Shown here one piece after another: positions 16,976-24,621 of a stretch of DNA of 64,000 bases. The notes beneath the pieces are model-generated. The model was given only the letters and a program-made list of their open reading frames with translations. It was not told the DNA's origin and did no database searches. The position numbers and the translations under genes are program-made. Source of the DNA: HGM12587 sp045128635 (GTDB lineage: Bacteria > Bacillota > Clostridia > Lachnospirales > Lachnospiraceae); contig JBGVRS010000149.1 of NCBI GenBank assembly GCA_045128635.1, positions 1 to 64,000 of the forward strand, in the 5' to 3' direction. Position 1 is the first letter of the stretch, and the number at the start of each line of letters is the position of its first letter.

Positions 16976-17448
16976 TGCAGACAGCTTTGGCAGAAGAAGT
17001 TGTAAAATTATTAAAAGAGAAAAAGATGACAGTGACAACTGTGGAATCTTGCACGGGTGGATTGCTTAGTGGGACACTGGTGGATGTAGCGGGTGCTTCA
17101 GATGTGTTTATGCAAGGTTTTGTTACTTATGCAAATGAAGCAAAAGTTAGTCTGGTTGGTGTTAAAGAGGCAACTTTGGAAACATATGGTGCAGTAAGTG
17201 AGCAAACAGCCAGAGAAATGGCTGAAGGCGGTGCAAGAGTTGCAAATGCCAGTGCATGCCTTTCTGTGACCGGTATTGCAGGTCCTGGCGGAGGAACAGC
17301 AGAAAAACCTGTAGGACTTGTATATATTGGTTGCCAGGTGAATGGTAATATTGTGGTTGAAAGAAATGTTTTTTCTGGAACCCGCAGAGAAGTGAGGGAA
17401 CAGTCAGTCCTTGCAGCGCTTAAACTTTTGAAAAAACAATTACAGTAG
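16975..17448 (+). CDS. CinA-domain nicotinamide-nucleotide amidohydrolase
   Basis: A 157-residue CinA C-terminal domain protein (PncC type), which deamidates NMN to recycle NAD. Motifs are TVESCTGGLLSGTLVDVAG and VTGIAGPGGGTAEKPVGLVY. It lacks the N-terminal MoCF domain of full-length CinA, so it is the stand-alone form. It is coupled to pgsA by TAATG. In many Firmicutes cinA precedes recA; here recA is absent and nrdG follows. Confidence 0.92.
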   Translation: MQTALAEEVVKLLKEKKMTVTTVESCTGGLLSGTLVDVAGASDVFMQGFVTYANEAKVSLVGVKEATLETYGAVSEQTAREMAEGGARVANASACLSVTGIAGPGGGTAEKPVGLVYIGCQVNGNIVVERNVFSGTRREVREQSVLAALKLLKKQLQ

Positions 17449-17472
17449 GAAAAAGATAGAGGAGGAGTTACC

Positions 17473-17961
17473 ATGAGATATCATAACATTACAAAAGATG
17501 ACATGTTAAATGGGGATGGACTGCGAGTGGTATTATGGCTTGCCGGATGTGATCACTGTTGTCCGAAATGTCAGAATCCGGTGACTTGGGACCCAAATGG
17601 CGGTCTGGCATTTGACGCAGGAGCAAAAGAAGAATTGTTTGAAGCGTTAGGAAAAAGTTATATCAGTGGTATCACATTTAGTGGTGGTGATCCTCTTTAC
17701 TTTGGCTCGAGACTGGATTTACTGGATTTAATCAAAGAGATTAAAGAGAAATTTCCTACAAAGACCATGTGGCTTTATACCGGATATTTATGGGAAGAAA
17801 TTAAGGATTTAGAACTGGTTTCTTATCTGGATGTTCTGGTTGATGGAGAATTTATTTATGAGCAGATGGATAATTCTCTGAAATGGAAAGGCAGTGCGAA
17901 CCAGAGAGTCATTGATGTGCAAAAAACTCTTGCAACTGGCGAAGTTGTATTACATGCATAG
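17473..17961 (+). CDS. nrdG: Anaerobic ribonucleotide reductase-activating protein
   Basis: A 162-residue radical SAM activase that installs the glycyl radical on class III ribonucleotide reductase. The cluster motif GCDHCCPKCQN (Cys26, Cys30, Cys33) follows the NrdG spacing, and TFSGGDPLY is the SAM-binding block. RBS GAGGAGG is strong. Its partner nrdD is not in this window. It is next to a dUTPase-like gene, so both serve deoxynucleotide supply. It marks the host as able to make DNA precursors without oxygen. Confidence 0.95.
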   Translation: MRYHNITKDDMLNGDGLRVVLWLAGCDHCCPKCQNPVTWDPNGGLAFDAGAKEELFEALGKSYISGITFSGGDPLYFGSRLDLLDLIKEIKEKFPTKTMWLYTGYLWEEIKDLELVSYLDVLVDGEFIYEQMDNSLKWKGSANQRVIDVQKTLATGEVVLHA

Positions 17962-17972
17962 GAGAATGAAAC

Positions 17973-18413
17973 ATGAACGAAAAAGTAATTAAGATAGAAT
18001 ATCATTCAGACGAAATCGAAAGATTAAAATATATTGACGGAAAATCAGACTGGATTGATCTTCGTGCAGCAGAAAGAGTTGAATTGAAAGCAGGAGACTT
18101 TAAGCTGATCAGCCTTGGTGTTTCCATGAGAATTCCAGAAGGTTATGAAGCACATCTTGCTCCAAGAAGCTCAACATTTAAAACATGGGGAATCATTCAG
18201 ACAAACTCTGTAGGAGTTGTGGATTTTTCTTATAATTCCCATGATGATGTGTGGAAAATGCCTGTATATGCAACGAGAGATACGGTAATTGAGGTGAATG
18301 ACCGTATTTGCCAGTTCCGTATTGTGGAAAATCAGCCTAAGATTGTGTTTGAAGAGGTTGAATATCTGGAAGGTGTTGCAAGAGGCGGATTTGGAAGTAC
18401 CGGAAAGCAGTAA
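17973..18413 (+). CDS. dut: dUTP diphosphatase-like protein
   Basis: A 146-residue trimeric dUTPase/dCTP-deaminase-fold protein. It has motif 2 LAPRSSTF, a motif 3 region GVVDFSYNSHDDVWKMPV and motif 5 RGGFGSTGKQ at the C-terminus. The catalytic motif 3 differs from the classic VGVIDxxYRG pattern, with SYNSHDD in place of YRG; the reaction is therefore likely but not certain. It ends the rimO operon, 11 bp after nrdG, before a terminator. Confidence 0.85.
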   Translation: MNEKVIKIEYHSDEIERLKYIDGKSDWIDLRAAERVELKAGDFKLISLGVSMRIPEGYEAHLAPRSSTFKTWGIIQTNSVGVVDFSYNSHDDVWKMPVYATRDTVIEVNDRICQFRIVENQPKIVFEEVEYLEGVARGGFGSTGKQ

Positions 18414-18424
18414 AAATGATAGTT

Positions 18425-18456
18425 ATGCCGTATGTTTTGAAACATGCGGCATTTTT
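18425..18456 (+). terminator. Terminator of the rimO-dut operon
   Basis: ATGCCGTATGTTT, loop TG and AAACATGCGGCAT form a 13 bp stem with one G-U pair, followed by TTTTT. Confidence 0.88.
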
Positions 18457-18489
18457 GCTGATTCAATGTCTGATGAGATATCATTTTGT

Positions 18490-18760
18490 TGGCCTGGTGG
18501 GCGTATGTGGAAAAAGTATGAATCATTGGAAATTTCGGTATACAAGTAATAAGTGTGGTGGGCATATAACAGATAATACTTAGATACTGGAAATAAAAAT
18601 GATGAGAATGTCTTATGCTACTTGATTTTTTTAAATATGCCCATAAAAATAATAGTTTATGGGCAGTGAAAGCAAGAAAAAATGTATATAGAAAGAGAAA
18701 TAATTCATATGGCTGGTAGAGTTTGGTTATTATATTAGCGCCCACAAAGATTATATATGA
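18490..18760. repeat. Noncoding region with TGGGC-type dispersed repeat
   Basis: Within the 513 bp gene-free stretch 18457-18969, TGGGC units occur at 18498, 18559 and 18660, with inverted copies at 18638 (TATGCCCATA) and 18739. TGCCCATAAA (18638-18647) and TTTATGGGCA (about 18656-18665) form a perfect 10 bp hairpin. The unit at 18498 matches the one at 59201 at 18 of 20 positions. No convincing gene is seen. The rest, 18760-18969, is AT-rich and holds the leader of the next gene. Confidence 0.5.
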
Positions 18761-18969
18761 TTTTTTGAGAATAAAAAAGAAACGAGTAGCCCGCTTCAGT
18801 AAAATACTTACGGTCGTAAAACCCATTTCCTAATGAAAGAATAAGTGTAAATCTGTCGAGTGTCAAGTCCTTTTTAATAAAATCTTAAAGAAATTAATCT
18901 CGTTAATGTGTTAATATAGAATCAAAAATATGTGAGTAATCGTAACTGAAATCACAGGAGGACAGTAGG

Positions 18970-19506
18970 ATGAACAACATTACTGAATTTACATTTGAAA
19001 CTACATATAACCAAAAAGCAATGACTACAATGGCTCGTGCATTGCGAAAAACAGTGCGTAAAAAACACAGTAGACGTTCTCATATTTTTGGATGGATCAT
19101 TACGGTTTTAGCAGTATTACTTGTATTGCCGATTGGAGAACGTGAAGTAGTCTTTAACTTTAGAACAGTAATTACCTGGGCTGTAATTGTTATCATTGTT
19201 GCAACACTTCTTTTTGAGGATTGGATCAACGGTTACATTGCAAGAAAACGTATGCTTCCGGGAACTGCTTTTGCATTGTGCACCTTTGGGGAAGATGACT
19301 ATGTTTCAGAAACCAAAGCAGGAAAGACTGAATGGAAATACGAAAATATCGAGACAATCGCAGAAACAAAGGATTATTTTGTGTTCTTATTTGGGAAAAA
19401 TCATGCACAGGTCTATGATAAAAACAGCTTGCAAGGTGGGAGCATAGAAGAATTTAGAACATTTTTGGTGAAGAAGACTGAAAAGGAAATTTGGTCAGTG
19501 AAATAG
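18970..19506 (+). CDS. YcxB-like membrane protein
   Basis: A 178-residue protein with two adjacent transmembrane helices (about residues 39-55 and 65-80) flanked by a basic N-terminal segment and a C-terminal YcxB-type domain. The signature is in TEWKYENIETIAETKDYFVFLFG. Function of the family is unknown; members sit in the cytoplasmic membrane with the domain facing in. RBS ACAGGAGG lies 8 bp upstream. It is 23 bp before another membrane protein gene. Confidence 0.75.
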   Translation: MNNITEFTFETTYNQKAMTTMARALRKTVRKKHSRRSHIFGWIITVLAVLLVLPIGEREVVFNFRTVITWAVIVIIVATLLFEDWINGYIARKRMLPGTAFALCTFGEDDYVSETKAGKTEWKYENIETIAETKDYFVFLFGKNHAQVYDKNSLQGGSIEEFRTFLVKKTEKEIWSVK

Positions 19507-19529
19507 TTTTTGCTGAAAGGAGTCAGTGA

Positions 19530-20363
19530 ATGAAAGCATACAGGAAAGAGATTATTATCATTATAATACAGGTATTTATGCACTGCATTTTTCCTGTGTT
19601 TGCAGGACCTGGAGATGAAATGGGACTTGTTGTACTTTTGTTGCTTTCGACATTTGTGTTAAGTTTCCTGATGGGGTGCTTTTCCAGGAATAAACTAAAA
19701 TTTACATATCCGATTGTACCTGCATTGCTTTTTGTATTGACAATTCCGATTTATTATAATGCAAGTGCATTAATTCATGCTGTGTGGTATTTGGTGTTAT
19801 CTGCATTGGGTGTATTGACTGGATTACTTATGTTGCTTTTAAAGAAACTAACATTTAAGACATGGATTATAGTAGGAATCGTTATTCTAATCTTGGGATT
19901 CAGCATAAGCTTTGGCAGAAAAGAGAATGATTTGGATAAATATTCTGAAGAGGATGGAATTAATATTTCATGGGGAGATGTGATCTCAGAAGGAGATTCC
20001 CATGGAGGATTTCATGGAGATGGTACAGGGATGATGGTGGTGCACTATACAGACAGTTCCCTTGAACCTGAAATGCAGGAAAGTGATAAATGGAACAGTT
20101 TTCCGTTGTCGGAGGAACTTGAAAAAGTAGTTTATGGAAAAACCGAAGGAAACGTTACAACAGGACCATATATTGTTGATGCTTTTGATGATATGAGAAT
20201 ACCTGAAATTACAAAAGGCTACTATTATTTTAAAGACAGGCACTCGGAAAGCACAGAACCTTATGACAGCTCCAGTATATTAGAGCGTCATTCTTTTAAT
20301 TTTACAATCTTACTCTATGACTGTGCCACGGATTTATTATATATTATAGAGGAAGATACTTAA
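19530..20363 (+). CDS. Unknown membrane protein with extracytoplasmic tail
   Basis: A 277-residue protein I do not recognise. Four hydrophobic segments span about residues 5-25, 30-47, 58-95 and 110-130. The remaining 150 residues are hydrophilic and acidic (KENDLDKYSEEDG) and include a glycine/histidine patch (GDSHGGFHGDGTG) that could bind metal. Topology cannot be fixed from sequence. RBS AAAGGAG lies 8 bp before the ATG. It shares a likely transcript with the YcxB-like gene and the HD gene. Confidence 0.65.
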   Translation: MKAYRKEIIIIIIQVFMHCIFPVFAGPGDEMGLVVLLLLSTFVLSFLMGCFSRNKLKFTYPIVPALLFVLTIPIYYNASALIHAVWYLVLSALGVLTGLLMLLLKKLTFKTWIIVGIVILILGFSISFGRKENDLDKYSEEDGINISWGDVISEGDSHGGFHGDGTGMMVVHYTDSSLEPEMQESDKWNSFPLSEELEKVVYGKTEGNVTTGPYIVDAFDDMRIPEITKGYYYFKDRHSESTEPYDSSSILERHSFNFTILLYDCATDLLYIIEEDT

Positions 20364-20387
20364 GAAGATTACTTAAAGGAGAAGAGC

Positions 20388-20957
20388 ATGGAAGCGAGAA
20401 AACTATTAGATGCACTAATAATAGCAGAACGATTGAAAGATACCACACGCCATTGTTATACATCAAAGGGAAGACATGAAAGTGTGGCAGAACATAGCTG
20501 GATGATGACTTTGATGGCATTTTTTATGAGAGATGAATTTCCAGATGCAGATATGGATAAAGTGATCAGGATGTGTATCATTCATGATTTGGGAGAATGC
20601 TTCACAGGAGATATTCCCACCTTTGAAAAAACTGCTGCCAATGAAGTGACTGAAGAAACTCTTTTAAACAGCTGGGTAGAATCTTTGCCGGATAACTATG
20701 CAAAAGAAATGACAGAGTTATACGAAGAAATGGCAGCCCGTCAGACAATAGAAGCGAAGGTTTACAAAGCAATCGATGGTCTGGAAGCCTTGATTCAACA
20801 CAATTTATCTGATATTTCTACTTGGATTCAGAGAGAATATGATTTAAACATGACATATGCGGATGATAAAGTCGCATTTTCAGAATATTTAAAGGCTCTT
20901 AGAGAAGAAATTCGTAAAGACACAATTCAGAAAATAGAAGAAGCTGCGGAGGGTTAA
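20388..20957 (+). CDS. HD-domain 5'-deoxynucleotidase-like hydrolase (YfbR type)
   Basis: A 189-residue HD-superfamily phosphohydrolase. Metal-binding residues are seen in RHESVAEHSWMMTLMA (His), IIHDLGECFTGDIPT (His-Asp) and a later Asp in the YKAIDGLEALIQHN segment. The family includes YfbR, which dephosphorylates deoxynucleoside monophosphates, and related HD_3 proteins of unknown substrate. RBS AAAGGAG precedes the ATG. Its stop codon lies within the loop of a terminator shared with the convergent XRE gene. Confidence 0.85.
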   Translation: MEARKLLDALIIAERLKDTTRHCYTSKGRHESVAEHSWMMTLMAFFMRDEFPDADMDKVIRMCIIHDLGECFTGDIPTFEKTAANEVTEETLLNSWVESLPDNYAKEMTELYEEMAARQTIEAKVYKAIDGLEALIQHNLSDISTWIQREYDLNMTYADDKVAFSEYLKALREEIRKDTIQKIEEAAEG

Positions 20958-20974
20958 CCCTCCAGCAGCTTTTT
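20941..20974. terminator. Bidirectional terminator holding both stop codons
   Basis: AAGCTGCGGAGGG, loop TTAA and CCCTCC-A-GCAGCTT form a 13 bp stem with one bulge, followed by TTT. The loop TTAA carries the stop codon of both convergent genes, which overlap by 4 bp. Confidence 0.85.
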
Positions 20975-21451
20975 ATCAATTTTGCCTGTAATAATTGTCT
21001 GGTCAAGCCAAAGATTTAAAGAATCTATTGCCATTGCCATTTTTTCAAGTTCTTTTTTGATATTTGCGAAATCAGAAAGTTCATCTTCTGAAATTTCTCC
21101 ATCGACAGTAATTTCAATCAGGCGTTCTTTTGCATTGGTAAGCTTTCCAAGAGTTGCGAGCATTTCTAAAGTAATCTGAGAAAGTTCTTTTTCCTTAATT
21201 TCCGGAACATGTTCAATCCCAATCGGACATTCATGGGAACAGAAATAATTGCATAACGCCGGGTTTTTATAACATTCTGCCATTGCCATAATTTCTTCCG
21301 GATGAGGAAGAGATTTTTCGTATTCAATCTTTTCGATTCGGTCAGCAGAAATAAATTCTAATTTTTCAGAAGCCTGATCTCTGGTGAGTCCAAGTGCTTC
21401 CCTGCTTGTCTGATAGATGGTTTTATTTTCTTTTGTCGATTTTCGTCCCAT
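20954..21451 (-). CDS. XRE-family helix-turn-helix regulator with cysteine motif
   Basis: A 165-residue protein with an N-terminal XRE helix-turn-helix (about residues 11-62; TSREALGLTRDQASEKL). After it comes a cysteine-rich stretch, Cys60, Cys67, Cys71 and Cys75 (CNYFCSHECPIG), then a helical C-terminal region of about 75 residues. The cysteines could bind zinc or an iron-sulfur cluster and sense redox state; that is inference. The ATG is just upstream of a promoter-like gap; the target genes are unknown. Confidence 0.8.
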   Translation of the reverse strand: MGRKSTKENKTIYQTSREALGLTRDQASEKLEFISADRIEKIEYEKSLPHPEEIMAMAECYKNPALCNYFCSHECPIGIEHVPEIKEKELSQITLEMLATLGKLTNAKERLIEITVDGEISEDELSDFANIKKELEKMAMAIDSLNLWLDQTIITGKIDKKLLEG

Positions 21452-21654
21452 GATGTCTCCCTCGGTGTAATTCTATATGTATACACAATACAGTTATATT
21501 ATAAATGATTAAGAGCATAAAAGAAACGGTAAAATTCCTTAAATTTTCTATGTCGCAAAACAAGAGAAAATAAAAGTCTTATTTCTCTAAATGAGAGGTT
21601 TTCCAAGAGAAAAATTCCAGTTATAATAGGTCTACAGAAAAGGAGTTGAGAATT

Positions 21655-21870
21655 ATGTTGAATTTATTATTTGCAATTTTAATGATTATGGTGTTCGGGA
21701 AGTTGATTGGATTTGCAATCAGAGCTACCTGGGGAATTTCAAAAGTAATCGTAACTTTAGTGTTTCTTCCATTGATTTTGATTGGACTTGTGCTTGGTGG
21801 TTTGATTTATCTTGCACTTCCAATATTGTTTGTGGTAGGTCTTGTTACTCTATTTAAAGGTCTTGATTAA
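21655..21870 (+). CDS. Small hydrophobic membrane protein
   Basis: A 71-residue protein that is almost all membrane helix: two or three segments separated by RATWGISK and short glycine-rich turns (LVLGGLIYLALPIL). AGGAG at 21641-21645 sets ATG 21655 at 9 bp; an in-frame TTG at 21646 overlaps it. A TATAAT at 21622-21627 is a likely -10 box. Family and function are unknown. It is 44 bp before another membrane-anchored gene. Confidence 0.7.
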   Translation: MLNLLFAILMIMVFGKLIGFAIRATWGISKVIVTLVFLPLILIGLVLGGLIYLALPILFVVGLVTLFKGLD

Positions 21871-21914
21871 TGTGATAAAATATTTACATAATGAACAAAT
21901 GTGAAGGTGTAATA

Positions 21915-22442
21915 ATGGATAGAAAAAAGCGAAAAATTCTTTATCTAGTGATGGGAATTCTTTTCATTATAATGATTGGCATACCGATTTTAAAATATTG
22001 CTTACGACCGGATGGTTCTACCATGGAAAGCAGGGAAGAAATGTTAAAAGGTCTTCCGAAAGGTACAAACTGGAAAATTTCAACGGAGCGCTTGCTTGAC
22101 GGGTACTTGATTACTGGAATTGTCAGTGATAATGGGAAAGCAGGAATCGCGGTTTTTGAACCACGAGGCAATGGGAAATACAAATTGCAAACATCTTATC
22201 ATCGCAATCAGGATGAGATTATTATCGGTGGTGTGATAATTGAAGAAGAATGGTATGATCTGATATGGTTTAACGGAACCCAGACGGAACGTGCAGAAGT
22301 TACTTATACAGTAACAAATGAGGCCAGTCAATCGACCGTCTATTTATCTGATAATGACACCATTATTTGTTCTTTGGCACCATTTAAAGAGTATACGCTG
22401 CATGTAACTTATTATGACAGCGAAGGAAATAAATATGAATAA
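21915..22442 (+). CDS. Unknown membrane-anchored protein
   Basis: A 175-residue protein with a basic N-terminus and one transmembrane helix (about residues 7-24, LYLVMGILFIIMIGIPIL), followed by about 145 residues that would lie outside the membrane. The outer part has beta-rich sequence (ITGIVSDNGKAGIAVFEP, VTYTVTNEASQSTVYLS) suggesting an immunoglobulin- or fibronectin-like fold. I do not recognise a family. ATG 21915 follows GAAGGTG; the earlier ATG 21891 has no ribosome site. Confidence 0.65.
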   Translation: MDRKKRKILYLVMGILFIIMIGIPILKYCLRPDGSTMESREEMLKGLPKGTNWKISTERLLDGYLITGIVSDNGKAGIAVFEPRGNGKYKLQTSYHRNQDEIIIGGVIIEEEWYDLIWFNGTQTERAEVTYTVTNEASQSTVYLSDNDTIICSLAPFKEYTLHVTYYDSEGNKYE

Positions 22443-22451
22443 TAAACAAAG

Positions 22452-22474
22452 TGGCACTGAAGGTTTCAGTGCCA
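22452..22474. terminator. Terminator between convergent genes
   Basis: TGGCACTGAA, loop GGT and TTCAGTGCCA form a perfect 10 bp stem with modest T and A runs on either side. Confidence 0.75.
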
Positions 22475-22487
22475 TAAATTTTATAAA

Positions 22488-23111
22488 TTAAAATCTGATT
22501 CCAAAAGCGCCGTCTTCATTTCCGGTGCCGCGTTCTAACAAAGTAATCAATGTCTGCAGTGTTTTTGCAGTTTCTTCATCGGAAGAAGGAGATAGGGTGT
22601 TATCAATCTTGACTGTCAGAACAATCAAAACAATTTCTGCAACCTCAGCGGCAGAATCCACTTGAATCGTTCCCTTATCAATTTCCTGCTGAATAATTTC
22701 AGTATAAATTTCTTTGAAATCTACAATGCTGTGTTTCATAAATTGCTGATGAATATAAGCACTGTCATAAATACGCTCAGAAACATCCATTTTATTTCGA
22801 ACTGCTTCACTGCGTCTTAAAAAATCTCCTGTAGCAGCAATACATCCATTTGTAATCTTCGCCAAGCGGGCATAAATTGATAAATCTGTCTGATGTACCA
22901 ATCCTTTTGCCATTTCTACAACATCTGCATAAGTGCGTTTGATAAGCGCATTTAAGATTTCATCTTTAGAAGAGAAGTAATAATAGATACTTCCTTTACC
23001 GATTCCAGCCTTTTTTGCAATTTCATTTACGGAAATATGTTGAATATCTTCGTTTTCAAGAAGTTCACGAAAAGCGTCTAAAATCAGGTCACGTTTTGTG
23101 TGAGTTTCCAT
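22488..23111 (-). CDS. TetR-family regulator
   Basis: A 207-residue TetR/AcrR-type repressor. The helix-turn-helix is at about residues 10-57 (AKKAGIGKGSIYYYFSSKDEILN), and the rest is the usual helical ligand-binding domain, whose ligand is unknown. It is divergent from the SCP2-hydrolase-condensation-carrier-ligase operon. Two matching palindromes, 23244-23256 and 23288-23300, lie over the promoter of that operon, so it most likely represses it. Confidence 0.93.
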   Translation of the reverse strand: METHTKRDLILDAFRELLENEDIQHISVNEIAKKAGIGKGSIYYYFSSKDEILNALIKRTYADVVEMAKGLVHQTDLSIYARLAKITNGCIAATGDFLRRSEAVRNKMDVSERIYDSAYIHQQFMKHSIVDFKEIYTEIIQQEIDKGTIQVDSAAEVAEIVLIVLTVKIDNTLSPSSDEETAKTLQTLITLLERGTGNEDGAFGIRF

Positions 23112-23242
23112 ATGGTGAGCCTTTCTGCGGTTTTATATAAGTGTTAAAAACCGTATACATAGGAATTATATCACAAGTGATTTTTTATAAGCAATTACAA
23201 AATACTGAAAAAATAAGTGTGAAAAATTGTGGAAAACGCAAA

Positions 23243-23300
23243 TTGACCGATGGTCGAAAATAGTGTTAGGATATATATGTAAAGTTTCGACCATCGGTCG
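23243..23300 (+). promoter_or_regulatory. Promoter with twin TetR operators
   Basis: A -35 box TTGACC (23243-23248), an 18 bp spacer and TAGGAT (23267-23272) make a promoter. TGACCGATGGTCG (23244-23256) overlaps the -35 and CGACCATCGGTCG (23288-23300) lies just after the start point. Each is a GACC-N3-GGTC dyad, in opposite orientation. This is the expected layout for a TetR repressor that blocks its neighbour. Confidence 0.75.
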
Positions 23301-23332
23301 GAAAATGAAAAATAATTTGGAGGATTAGAGAA

Positions 23333-23662
23333 ATGACCTATTCAGAGTATTTCGCAAGTGTAAAAACAAGATTTATGGGAGCAGATGTAAGTGATATTAC
23401 AGAACATCTGGCATACCAATTCAATATCACTGGAGAAGCCTCCGGTATTTTTTATGTAGAAGTTAAAGATGGAAAGTTATATATCGAACCATATGAATAT
23501 CATGACAGAGATGCATTGTTTATTGGTACAGCAGAACTGTTTACTGCAATTATGTCAGGAGAAAAAGATCCTGTACACGAATTTTTATGCCGCAGACTTA
23601 AAGTTGAAGGAAATATTGATAAGGCATTAAAGCTGAAAGATTTAATTGAAAGAAACAAATAA
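23333..23662 (+). CDS. SCP2 sterol-carrier-domain protein
   Basis: A 109-residue protein that is a single SCP2 (sterol-binding) domain. It has the alternating pattern LAYQFNITGEASGIFYVEVKDGKLYIEP, DALFIGTAELFTAIMSGEKDP and RLKVEGNIDKALKL, which form the lipid-binding sheet and its lid helices. Family members bind acyl chains or other hydrophobic compounds. The gene follows GGAGG by 8 bp and opens the TetR-controlled operon, which suggests it binds or delivers the acyl substrate or product. Confidence 0.88.
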   Translation: MTYSEYFASVKTRFMGADVSDITEHLAYQFNITGEASGIFYVEVKDGKLYIEPYEYHDRDALFIGTAELFTAIMSGEKDPVHEFLCRRLKVEGNIDKALKLKDLIERNK

Positions 23663-23674
23663 GGAGTATTTTTC

Positions 23675-24619
23675 ATGGTTTTAAAAAAAGTGTTACGCAT
23701 TGTAACAGCGGTGATTGGAGTTGTGGCAGCAGCGGAATTAGGGATTGCTGCATATTTCTATCGCAGAACCATGATTCGGGGCAATGCAAAGACAGACAGA
23801 ACAATCAAAATGGCAGGAACTGACTGGAATCAGCATATGCCGTTTATTCAGGCGCGAAAAGAAGCAATGTTATCAGAAAAACATAGTGATGAATGGCTGA
23901 TGTCAGCAGATGGACTGAGACTTCATGCGACCTGGTTTCCACAGGGAGAGTGCAAAAAGATAGTGATCTGTTTTCATGGTTATACAAGCCAGGGCATGAA
24001 AGACTACCTTGGTCTTTCGGGATATTATCTGAAAAACGGATATTCCATGCTTTTGGTGGATGAGCGTGCGCATGGCGAGAGTGAAGGAAAATACATTGGT
24101 TTTGGCTGCCTGGATAGAATCGATGCATTAAAGTGGATCAACTGGGTGCTTCGAAAATGTGGAGAAGATGTTGAAATTCTGCTTCATGGAACGTCTATGG
24201 GAGGCGCAACTGTGCTGATGATGAGCAGTTTAGAACTTCCTGCACAGGTGAAAGGGATTGTATCTGATTGTGCATTTACGTCTCCGAAAGAAGTATTTAG
24301 CCATGTTTTAAAAAGCATGTATCATTTACCGGCATTTCCAGTGATGAATATTTCGGATTTCTTAAATAAGAGATTAGCCGGTTATGGTCTGGATGAATGC
24401 AATGCGGCAAGGGAAGTGAAAAAAGCTAAAGTTCCGATTTTGTTTATTCATGGTTCAGGGGATACTTTTGTGCCATACAGTATGTGTGAAACAATGTATG
24501 AAAACTGTGCTTCATCAAAGAAAAAACTGATCATTGAAGGTGCAGCACATGCAGAATGTTACTATAAGGACACGGATGCGTATGAAAACGCATTGACAGA
24601 GTTTATAGGAGGACTCTAA
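23675..24619 (+). CDS. Membrane-anchored alpha/beta hydrolase
   Basis: A 314-residue hydrolase with one N-terminal transmembrane helix (about residues 8-29). The nucleophile elbow is HGTSMGGA (Ser174), the oxyanion region ICFHGYTSQG, and likely acid and base are Asp in HGSGDTFVPY and His in GAAHAECY. The anchor and basic start would place the catalytic domain outside the cytoplasm if the N-terminus is inside. It is 12 bp after SCP2 and 2 bp before the condensation gene. It may release or trim the product; that is inference. Confidence 0.87.
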   Translation: MVLKKVLRIVTAVIGVVAAAELGIAAYFYRRTMIRGNAKTDRTIKMAGTDWNQHMPFIQARKEAMLSEKHSDEWLMSADGLRLHATWFPQGECKKIVICFHGYTSQGMKDYLGLSGYYLKNGYSMLLVDERAHGESEGKYIGFGCLDRIDALKWINWVLRKCGEDVEILLHGTSMGGATVLMMSSLELPAQVKGIVSDCAFTSPKEVFSHVLKSMYHLPAFPVMNISDFLNKRLAGYGLDECNAAREVKKAKVPILFIHGSGDTFVPYSMCETMYENCASSKKKLIIEGAAHAECYYKDTDAYENALTEFIGGL

Positions 24620-24621
24620 TT

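Noticed and set aside
18332..18826. 164-codon minus-strand frame in the 18.4-18.9 kb region
   Set aside because: It overlaps the end of dut, runs through its terminator and the repeat units, and has no protein-like composition or ribosome site.
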